DNA of 64,000 bases, from NCBI GenBank assembly GCA_043228905.1, contig JBHGNT010000006.1, positions 20,646,001 to 20,710,000 on the forward strand, given 5' to 3'. Below the pieces are notes generated by a model. The model ran no database searches. It worked only from the letters and a program-made list of their open reading frames with translations, and was not told the DNA's origin. This document shows, piece after piece, positions 38,401 through 50,400 of the stretch; position 1 is the first letter of the stretch; every line of letters begins with the position of its first letter. Made by a program: the position numbers and the translations under genes. The stretch comes from Azolla caroliniana. Its lineage: Eukaryota > Polypodiophyta.

Positions 38401-38876
38401 GGGATACAAAATAAGCCATAAACCACATCTCAAAATTCAAAGATAATGGCATGTCATTGTATGCAATGCGTCAGCTACTTGTTCCAGAAACAATAACCCA
38501 ATGCAATGCAATAATACAAAAATGTGGGAGAAAAAGCTCACACCTTTATGAACGGAACATACAGAGCAACCCTCACATTCGCCTTTCTAACAAAATCAGA
38601 CACAAACACTAAACAACTTTCTCTGCCTTTTTGTACACTCCTTTCCCGGTTAAGCATGAGCCTCTGTATAACGTCGAATATCCCTGTCGCTGGATCAAAC
38701 ACCGTGGCTAATGCAAGAGATATATCTTCATCTGTTATTAGGTCTTCACAAAGGTCTGAGATGTCGCGTATTATTTCGGTTATGTCAGAAGAAGAAGAAG
38801 AAGAAGAAGCGCCTCTCTGTGCAGCTTCTGCTTCCTCTCGGAGAGATGAGAAGTAGCGGGAAAGCTTTTGATCCAT
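13193..38876 (-). CDS. PRKDC: DNA-dependent protein kinase catalytic subunit (DNA-PKcs) homologue
   Basis: PI3K-like serine/threonine kinase of the Ku-dependent end-joining machinery, acting in the nucleus. Inferred exons, 5' to 3': 38876-38544, 36838-36655, 36545-36327, 36234-36151, 35885-35792, 35688-35625, 35455-35396, 35324-35149, 34690-34573, 34491-34356, 32244-31957, 31879-31791, 31600-31572, 31504-31292, 31243-30995, 30879-30636, 30535-30346, 28593-28448, 28367-28299, 27947-27805, 26689-26626, 24547-24331, 24152-23940, 23785-19803, 19711-19180, 19071-18430, 18330-17835, 17740-17494, 17322-17182, 15676-13193. They total 12147 nt, one open frame of 4048 residues (human protein 4128). DNA-PKcs-specific matches occur throughout: [95 protein letters not shown] and LGWQPWM. 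ATM, ATR and TOR lack these. The start is the first in-frame ATG giving an N-terminus that fits the family. Some weak-consensus boundaries, such as the exon 14 donor, could be off by a few codons. Confidence 0.96.
19420..19600 (-). other. SQ/TQ autophosphorylation-type cluster in DNA-PKcs
   Basis: In exon 25, MTPMFFDTQSTSQ follows [11 protein letters not shown]. The TQ is T2580 in my numbering and aligns with T2609 of the human ABCDE cluster, whose surroundings read TPMFVETQ. Further SQ sites follow (TSQ, PSQSQ) plus TIQQ. In human DNA-PKcs this cluster is phosphorylated to open the complex for end processing. Here the role is inferred from motif position. Confidence 0.75.
24165..24330 (-). 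repeat. Three 56-bp tandem units filling DNA-PKcs intron 22
   Basis: Units begin at 24165, 24221 and 24277 (plus coordinates), each with (C/G)ATAAA(C/T)GTCTCA(A/C)AAGTAATCACAT followed by AGCATGAAA. The intron is only 178 bp (24153-24330), so the array is nearly the whole intron. Confidence 0.9.
24826..24895 (+). mobile_element. SINE-like repeat 3' end, copy A (DNA-PKcs intron 21)
   Basis: GTAATTTTTGGTCTCATGTGCCACTTTGGCCTTTTCAAGATGTTAATG fits the consensus shared with four other places in the window (GTAATCTCT..GGTCT..GGCCATTTTGGCC..TTAAAAGA.ATTAAT). It is antisense to the host gene. The 5' end of the element is not defined. Confidence 0.55.
25278..25601 (+). repeat. 162-bp tandem duplication in DNA-PKcs intron 21
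   Basis: GAATGCATGACCTTCTGG begins at 25278 and again at 25440. The copies are about 95% identical through GGATACACATC(T/C)CTCTCATG and TTTTTAG. It is intronic and carries no exon. Confidence 0.92.
26327..26416 (+). mobile_element. SINE-like repeat 3' end, copy B, with (CTTT)n tail
   Basis: GTGTAATCTCTGGTTTGGCC, then GGGCCTTTTGGCCACTTAAAAGACATTAAC, followed by a CTTT microsatellite tail (about 26392-26416). It lies in DNA-PKcs intron 21 in antisense orientation. A 3' simple-repeat tail is typical of SINEs. Confidence 0.65.
28890..29225 (+). repeat. (TGTGTC)n / (TG)n microsatellite in DNA-PKcs intron 17
   Basis: About 20 TGTGTC hexamers (28905-29050) grade into degenerate TG-rich sequence up to 29225. 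Long open frames on both strands here (Val/Ser, Cys/Val and Thr/Asp repeats) are pure repeat artefacts within the intron between exons 30535-30346 and 28593-28448. Confidence 0.95.
29858..29942 (+). mobile_element. SINE-like repeat 3' end, copy C (DNA-PKcs intron 17)
   Basis: GTAAGATTCATAGGGATGTAAC, then TCTCATAGGTCATTTTGGCCTTTTGAAAAG and CATTTCATTTG. It shares the consensus blocks with copies A, B, D and E and is antisense to the host gene. Confidence 0.55.
30880..30994 (-). other. U12-type AT-AC intron (DNA-PKcs intron 15)
   Basis: On the minus strand the intron begins ATATCCATGC (consensus ATATCCTT, 7 of 8). It contains TCCTTAAC (30896-30889), a perfect U12 branch-site consensus, and ends ...CTGCAC about 10 nt later. 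Splicing AT to AC joins ...GGC TTG AG to A TAT AAT CCT and gives [20 protein letters not shown], which matches the family. No GT-AG alternative keeps that sequence. Confidence 0.9.
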
Positions 38877-39169
38877 GATTATATTTGTGTGTTTATGTGT
38901 GTACGCACGCAAACATGTGAGTATGTATGGACTGTACGCAAAATATACATGCGCGTGTGTTGTCTGTCTGTCTGCATGTTCTTCTTGCGATGTGATTCTG
39001 CTGAGGAGGAGATGGCTCTCGTTGTCGACGGAGGAAGCAGCGGAAGACAAAAAAGGTGGCAAGAAGAAGAAGAAGAAGAAGAAGAAGAAGAAGAAGAAGG
39101 GGGAAAAAGGAAACAGGAACCCTAAATCCTAGGAAAGGTAGGCAGGTGGTATGAAGATGAAGATGAAAG
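38877..39169 (-). promoter_or_regulatory. DNA-PKcs 5' leader/proximal flank
   Basis: Sequence directly upstream of the DNA-PKcs start. It carries a TGTGTGT/ACGCACGC stretch and a run of about 12 AAG units (39061-39099 on the plus strand). No TATA box is obvious. The open frames that cross it come from the AAG repeat. The transcription start cannot be placed from sequence alone. Confidence 0.45.
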
Positions 39170-39640
39170 GGAAAGGGAAGGCAGATACAGAAACCCTAAA
39201 CCCTAAGAAAGCTTATATGACTGTATGTTGTATGTACTCTGCTCTCTGTGTGTGCGAGGCGCGTGGCTGATTGATTTGGAGACATTTGTTTTGTTTTTGT
39301 TGCTTGGTTGGAAATGAACAGAGGAAGGAAGGCAGGAGACAGAAACCCTAAACCCTAAGAAAGCTTATATCATATGTATGTATGTTGTATGTACTCTGCT
39401 CTTCTGTGCGTGCCTCCTTGGGTGATTTGATTTGGAGACATTTGTTTTAATTCTGTTGGTTGGTTGGAAGGGAACAGGGGAAGGAAGGCAGGAGACTGAA
39501 ACCCTAAACCCTAGGAAAGCTTATATGTATGTATGGTTTGTATGCACTCTACTACTCTATGTGCGTGGTTCCCTGGGTGATTGATTTGAAGACATTTGTT
39601 TTATTTTTGTTGGTTGGTTGGTTGGTTTCATTTCCTCTTT
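39170..39640 (-). promoter_or_regulatory. Triplicated telobox repeat upstream of DNA-PKcs
   Basis: Three tandem units of about 152-156 bp each contain GAAACCCTAAACCCTA(A/G)GAAAGCTTATAT, starting at 39190, 39342 and 39498. The units also share GGAAGGCAG(G/A), GTATGTACTCTGCTC and GGAGACATTTGTTTT blocks. A lone AACCCTAAATCC box lies at 39118. AAACCCTA is the plant telobox, known from promoters of translation and cell-cycle genes. Its position 300-650 bp upstream of the start codon fits a promoter or leader. Function is inferred. Confidence 0.6.
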
Positions 39641-40819
39641 GTCTCTATCTCTCTCCCACAATAGTCCGTGTGGTCGGCAACACCTTCGTTTGAGAGTGAC
39701 TTGTTGTTTCGTTAAGTTCTTTCATCGATCGTCTTCTCTCGATAGCAGGTCTTCACATAACTCTACCATCGGCTTAGAACACACGTGATGTTCCTAAAAG
39801 GGCAGCACAACTCTTAAAATGCCCATATCCCCTTTGGACAATGTACATATGAGAATTATCATTCAATTCTCGTGATTTTGCTAAGATAATATGTCATGTT
39901 ACCTTGTGTAGTTTGTGGTTAATGTACATCTTTGGTCAACGCGTGTGATTTCCACTAAAAGGATACAAACTAGAACCACAAGCCCTCCTATTGACTTCGT
40001 GTTCTCTCTTCTCTCCCAATGACAGCAATGTTTTAATGAGTATATGACTGACTATAGGTGATTAAATTTCTGCTCGTAGATGATTAGCAAACTATGGAAA
40101 AAATTTGCAAGGGGAATGAATTCGTGGGTGCATGGAAATGAGACTCAAGTGAATATACGTGTCCACAATGGGCTGTGTTTGAGAGTTTTGTTCTTAATTG
40201 TGTGTTTTGAGACGCCTAAGAAATCTCAACAGTGTGCACATTCTTCGTACACTAAAAGCGTCTCACTCAATAATCTACTAATATGAGGATATAAGGGTGG
40301 TCAGGTCGATCATCTACGCATTTTACCCTCTTGCGTGATCCATCTACTACTATTGTGCGACAAGACATTTATAATTGCGCCACATCTCACAATCACAACA
40401 CCAGACATTGACAATGAAACTAGCTTCAATCGGATTTGATCATGGGATGATATACGACAATTGCACCATATCTCACAATCACAACACCAAACATGTCCAT
40501 GGACTATAGCTTAGATTGAGCTTGATCCTAGGAATGATGGATGGTTCTGCTCCAAAGTCTGCAAGGCATAAGGAATAAAGGAGAAGAGAAACATCTCATC
40601 CCTACCTCTCAACATAAGAATAAACAGGAGAACCAATCGGAAGAAACAGCCATGAACAAGAGGCTTCCTTGCAGTGCATGCATACACACAACGCCATCAT
40701 CAAAATAAGAATAAATTCATGTTCATATATATATATATAACTACATATACTTCAGGCCATTATAAAGCCCGGCCAGATTTACAAATTATTCCAACACTTG
40801 TTTTCAAAAATTCAGCAAA
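39641..40819. other. Intergenic between DNA-PKcs and VPS60
   Basis: No gene recognised. A diverged direct repeat (TTGC(G/A)CCA(C/T)ATCTCACAATC and ACAACACCA(G/A)ACAT) occurs at about 40375-40410 and 40460-40495. An AT run lies at 40725-40738. The right part should contain the VPS60 3' UTR. Confidence 0.5.
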
Positions 40820-43125
40820 CTATGTTTGAATGGATGATCTAGGGATTAGTGGTGGGATTCCAGGTTCATCTGCAGGAACCTGTAACCAAAGAGAAATATA
40901 TAACAAATCTTTACTCTCTTCTCGAATTGTGGGGGAAAAAATAAACCAAATAAGCGTATGCAATTGGGATTTTACGGAACCTGTGGGGTTTCTTCAGCTT
41001 CTGGCAATACCGCTCCGGCATCTTCCTGTTGGTGTGTGAAATGGTCGTCGGCTTCGGCATTCTCTTGTTGAAGAGAATCTCTCATTTCGGACTGCTTGGA
41101 GGTCTTACTGTCATGCTCAAGCTCATCTAACTCTGTAGACAGTTTAAAAATGAAAATACAACTCAAAACATGTAATTATGTGGACCGGCCACAGCTCTCA
41201 GTCATATATTCATTCATCTCTATAAAAATGAGCTGTATGAAAACGCAGAAAAGATTAATGAATGAGCTTTGCTCAATTTGCTTTAGGGAAATTTGGCTTT
41301 CAGTTGGGACATTTGCATGATCAGTTAACATGTTGAAACTTTGTGGAACTGGTTATTTATTTTATTTCACCTCCAAATAGATCATCCTCATCCAGTTGAT
41401 CAGGAACACTTTGGCCTTGTAGCAAGGAATCCTGAACCTCATTACTTTCCTCCACGATGTCTGTTATCACATCTTGTAGTTTCTGCAGCAAGTATTCAGG
41501 TTAGACTCATTCATGAATTACATGTTTTGCATCAACATAAGCCCACAAAACAGAAGCAACACTCACATCAACGTCATCAATCTTCAGCGTTTTCATGGTT
41601 ACTTTCAGGTCTTTGCTACCCGCCTTCATCGCAGCCAACTGCATGACCACTCCCATGGATTTATGCCCCAAGAAGAAAAGCATTAGTACAGAATGCATTA
41701 TCAAAATCAAAAGGCTTCCTTTCCTGATCCAAATCCAACTTTGAGGTACAGTTAACATGAAATCATGGGAAAAAAAAGAGTCGCTTACCGTTTCACGAGC
41801 ATCCTTGATGCCTTCCGTAGCAAATGAAACACGCTCAAGTTTAAAGCTTTGATTGTAAAGCATGTCCCTTTGAGCTTCATACCTGAGTAACAGGAAATAT
41901 ATATATATATATATATTCAGAGAACTGGAAGCACTCTATCACTGTTTTCCTTATACACAGACCCTTACATCTTTTTCTGCTTCAGAACCCTTAATGCTCG
42001 GGCTTTCAAAGCGTCTTGTGCAGGTCCTGGTCTTGTCTTGTTGATGTATTCTTTAAACAGCAGAAGTTCAGCATCCAGCTTCTTGATCTTTTCGTCGGTG
42101 ACATCTCCTCGTTTGTTAATCTAAACAACAAGAGAAGAACACAAGCATAAGATCATCTCCTCGCCTGTTAACATCTGAACACGAAAAGCAGAAAAGAATA
42201 TCCACGAAAATGAATCCAACCCCGCCAGACACAAGACAGAGACAATGAAGAAAGTATATCCTCACATTTTGATCTATCTACTGGAAATCATTTCGACTGA
42301 AATTCCTCTAAAATCGCAGAGCAAGTTAACATATTATGTAAATCTAAACACTCAGACCAAGCCAGAAAGCCAGTGACAATGAAGAAAGTATATACTCCCA
42401 TTTTGATCCATCTACTAGAAAACATTTCGACAGAAGTTCCTCAAAAATCGCAGAGCAAGTTAAACATATTATGTTCATCTAAACACTCAGAGAAAGCCAG
42501 AAAGCCAGTGACAATGAAGACAGTATATCCTCCCATTTTGATCCATCTACTGGAAAGCATTTCGACGGAAGTTCCTCTAAAATCGCAGAGCAAGTTAAAC
42601 ATATTATGTTCATCTAAACATTCAGAGGAATCCAGAAAGTCAGTGACAATGAAGACAGTATATCCTCCCATTTTGATCCATCTACAGGAAAGCATTTCGA
42701 CGGAAGTTCCTCTAAAATCGCAGAGCAAGTTAAACATATTATGTTCATCTAAACACTCAGACAAAGCCAGAAAGCCAGTGACAATGAAGAAAGTATATCC
42801 TCCCATTTTGATCCATCTATCAGAAAGCATCTCGACGGCTGTTCCTCAAAAACCGGAGAGCAAGTAAGATATCATGCTCATCTAAACACTCAGAATAAGC
42901 CAAAAAAGCCAGTGGCAATGTAAACATGATAGCCAGAGCGACTCCACAAGAAACACGAGGGCAAGCAAGCGTCTCCATCGCCCGTTAATCTATCTAAAGA
43001 AGAGACACAAAGCAAGGCAGGAACTCCAGGCTCACCTTTTCTGTGGCCTCCTCTAGGGTAACGGGGGGTGCCTTCTCCTTCTTCTTCTTCCTGAAGCCGA
43101 AGATTTTCTTCATGGTCGTGGCCAT
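40820..43125 (-). CDS. VPS60: VPS60/CHMP5-like ESCRT-III protein
   Basis: ESCRT-III subunit expected on late endosomes, where VPS60/CHMP5 engages LIP5/VTA1 and so tunes the VPS4 ATPase during multivesicular body sorting. Inferred exons, 5' to 3': 43125-43036, 42120-41969, 41882-41789, 41638-41567, 41482-41371, 41132-40981, 40879-40820. They give 732 nt and 243 aa, close to the plant family length of about 235. The Snf7 domain covers residues about 10-190, with a basic N-terminal helix (MKKIFGFRKKKK). Family signatures RPGPAQDALKARALRVLKQK, KMYEAQRDMLYNQSF, MKTLKIDDVD and LDEDDLFGEL favour CHMP5/VPS60 over CHMP4/SNF7. The acidic C-terminus ends with PPLIPRSSIQT, like the PAVPRASL tail of plant VPS60. 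The last donor (GTTCCG) is weak, and reading through it would stop two codons later. Confidence 0.92.
42241..42914 (-). repeat. Intronic minisatellite, five units of 135 bp (VPS60 intron 1)
   Basis: Units start with GACAATGAAGA(A/C)AGTATAT at 42241, 42375, 42510, 42645 and 42780 (spacing 134, 135, 135, 135). The middle units are nearly identical and the outer ones more diverged. Since 135 is divisible by three, the array stays open on both strands, but it lies wholly inside the intron 42121-43035 of the VPS60 gene. Confidence 0.95.
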
Positions 43126-47047
<3,922 letters not shown>

Positions 47048-47495
47048 GGGGGTGGTGGTGGTGTTGGTAGACGGTCGCCATCACATCTTATTATTTTTTT
47101 GGGTCCAACTGGGAGAGCTGCCACCGGCTTGTCCGGTCATCGTGCCGGTGGCCGGTCACCATCTTTTCCTTCCCAGCGAAAGCGACCGCGCACCTGCGCC
47201 TTTCTTTCTTTCTTTCTTTTTTTTACCTTCTTCTTCCGCCATCGCCTTTCCTTTCTCTGTGCTTTTTCTTCTGCCTAGATCTCACTCCTCTCTCCCTCCA
47301 TCTCTGCAGAGCACCTGCCTGCAGGGAGGCAAGAGATCGGTAGCTATCTTCTTCCTTCCAAGGTATCTCCTTCAACACGCAGCCAGAGATCACTCAGAGA
47401 TCGACAGGCCGAGCCTCTCTCGCCTCCTCTCCCATTTTTGTGTTGTCCCCCCCCCCTCTTGTCTGTATGACCTGATCCCCCTTCATCCGACCGCC

Positions 47496-50400
47496 ATGGA
47501 AGCCAATGCTGGCCTTGTTGCTGGTTCTTATAAGCGAAACCAGCTCGTCGTCATCGGCTCCGAATCGAATGGGGTAAGTCGTCCCCAACTCAAATTAACC
47601 GACCGCATTCGTTAAATCTATTTCTATGTCGGCATTGCCTAGTGAAACCACCCAGTTATGCTCTAATGCTTCTGATCTGTTGATTTCTTCCTTCTGCTCA
47701 AGCCTCTTGTCCGTTTTATCGTGTGTGCTGCAAGAACAAATGCCGTTGATTTGTTTCTTTTGCCAGAAACCAACCGTTCTTATCTAGATTTTGCTTTTTT
47801 CCGCAAGAAAAGTGCTTCCGATCTGCTATTTTGCTGCCATGACTTAAAAATTCTTTCCAATTCATTACCGCGTGTAAAGAAAGTTCCGTCGGATCTGCTT
47901 TGTTGCTATCAATTGGTCTACTTCACATTGATGGCTGTCCTCAAGAAAAATGCATGAATTTGATTTAAGATGACCCAATTCCGTCTTGGGTTTTATGTCC
48001 TGTAACAAAAATGCTTCTGATCTATTCATTTCTTGCCATGACTTGGTCTCCTTTTCCATTCGTGTCCTGTACATATTACACATCGATCTGCTTCTTTGCC
48101 ACGACTTTTGGCATTCTTTCTATTTGTTACATTGTACTGCAAGAAATTGCATTCTGATCTGCTTTTTGCCATGATGTTCCTCCCTCGATGTTTCCAGCCC
48201 TCTCTTTTGCTTCTTATCCTTAAACAAGTGCTTCCTAATCTTTTGTATTCCCATCCTTTCGGATATTTTTTGTTCACGAGAAAGATGCTTCTGATCTATT
48301 TCTTTAACATTATTCAACCTCCTTCCCATATCCGCTCTTTGCTCAAAGAATCTAAATGATGCTGGACAGCTTCATTTTCTTGTCTCGACATCCTTTTCTT
48401 TTTGTAAGCAATTTAAGAATGCTTTTATGTTTTTCTATGCCGTAAATTCACCGCTATTCAATTTCCTGTTGTATAGTGCAAGAAAAATCTATATTTTTTC
48501 AATTTCTGTGTACCGCAAGGAAAAATGTGTTACGATCTGTATCACTGTTTACCTTTTTATCCTGTTTTTACGTACTACAAGCAAATGCTTTCTGAATCTC
48601 TCTTGGCCATGTGTTAGCCCGATTTCCTTGTTTTTGGTTTGGGCAAGAAAAATGCGACCCTCATTAGTTTCATCACATCTTTCTCGTTTGTCATTGTGTA
48701 GTACAAGAAAAAATTGCTTTTGTGATCTATTGCTTTGCTGCGGCTCAGCCTCTTTTTCTGTTTGTTTCGTGTGGCAGCCGAGACCCTTGCAGCCATCAAG
48801 CAGTGAAACATGTCAGATCTGTGGGGACCATGTGGGGACAACAAAGAATGGTGAGCTCTTTGTTGCATGCAACGAGTGTGCATTTCCTGTTTGCAGGCCT
48901 TGTTATGAATATGAGCGCAAGGATGGCAATCAGGCCTGTCCTCAATGCAATACAAGATACAAACGCCACCGAGGTACTCAATTTCTAGTCTTCTTCATCT
49001 CTTGTTTGTTTTCAAGATATAGGATATCTTGTTTTTGGTATATACCTTGGTCACTTCCTGTAGTTATCATCTCTTGCATACTGGCATCTTCAACTTTGTA
49101 TTCAATTGAAATTTACAGACTTGCTCATTTTTAGTCTCTCTAACTCAGACACCGACATCTTCAACTTTAATTCTGCAAGAATTTTTCAGACTTGCAAGTT
49201 GCTAGATTGTTTTAGCCTTTCCAGATCTCCACCTTTGCCTTTATGCATCTTCATTCTAGGTGTAATTCATTGCTTAGAGCTATGTATTCTTTGATTTGTG
49301 CCTTCTCCTTCCTGTGGGATTCTCCCATTTGAGTTCAACGACCATAGGAAGTCCCCGAGTTATTTTGCGGTGATGAAGAAGATAATGAAATAAGAGGATG
49401 TTGAATTTTGATCTCTTGTTTTACTTTCGATGTCTCAAACAGATGACTTCAACTTTCCCTCTGAAAGGAAGCCACTGCCTTGATATCTTGATTTAGTCTC
49501 TATCTCACAAAATAACATTTTGGTCCTCTCCTCGGAATGAAATCTACAGCTTTGCTATCTTGGTTTAGTCTCTATCTTGCACATTGACATATTTGACTTC
49601 ACATTAGAAAAGAAATCTACGCTTTGGTCTCTTGCATTAATCTCTATCTTGCACACAGACATATACAACTTTGGTTTCAGGTGCATTTCCATTCTAGATT
49701 GTCTTTGTCACTTAGAGATTTCTATGCGTTGGTGTTGTTTTTTTTCCTCCTTCTGTACAGTTTTACTCATTTGAGCTCTATGACCTCAGGAAGTCCTCGA
49801 GTTGTTGGTGATGACGAAGAAGATGATGTTGATGATCTGGAGAATGAGTTTAACTACAAAAAAGGAGAGGGAAAAGCACGACAGCAGATGCAGTATATTG
49901 AAGGCAGTGATAGAAATCAGCAGCCCCCTCAAATTCCTCTCCTCACTAACACTAGACACGTAATAGTTTTGAGAACAATTACTAGAAAGTTTATTCAGCT
50001 GATTTCACACAATTCTTTAGTAAAATCAATGTTGTGCAGGTCTCGGGTGAGCTTGATGGTGTCTCACCTGAACACATTGCAACAAAACGAAGACCTTATG
50101 CAGATCCAAGTATACCTGGTCTGACATCTTAGTTTTGGCTTTATACTTTTGTAACTGCTTCGCTGGTTGCTAACCTTCTGTATCTTGAATGATATCTATG
50201 TGATGCCTGCAGGCTCTGCTGAATCAAGAAGCATGGACCTGAGCCGAGAATTTAGTCCTTATGAGTTTGGTGACATTGCGTGGAAAGAGAGGGTCGAAGG
50301 TTGGAAACTAAAGCAAGAAAAGAATCAGATGGCCATGACAGATGGTGGTCAGGCTGGAGGTGGTGGGACAGACATGGACGATAACAGGCAGAATGGAGAT

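Noticed and set aside
13193-38876. Alternative identity as ATM, ATR, TOR, SMG1 or TRRAP
   Set aside because: The C-terminus [32 protein letters not shown], and the [11 protein letters not shown] and [10 protein letters not shown] blocks are DNA-PKcs-specific. Length and domain layout also fit only DNA-PKcs.
38868-39132. Plus-strand open frames with Glu and Lys runs
   Set aside because: They read the AAG repeat in the DNA-PKcs 5' flank on the opposite strand.
42373-42867. Possible repeat-protein gene of 45-residue units
   Set aside because: The array lies within VPS60 intron 1, and openness follows from a 135-bp period without stops. No start context or codon signature supports coding.
42241-42914. 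CRISPR-like periodic repeats
   Set aside because: Units are adjacent with no unique spacers, and this is a plant nuclear intron.
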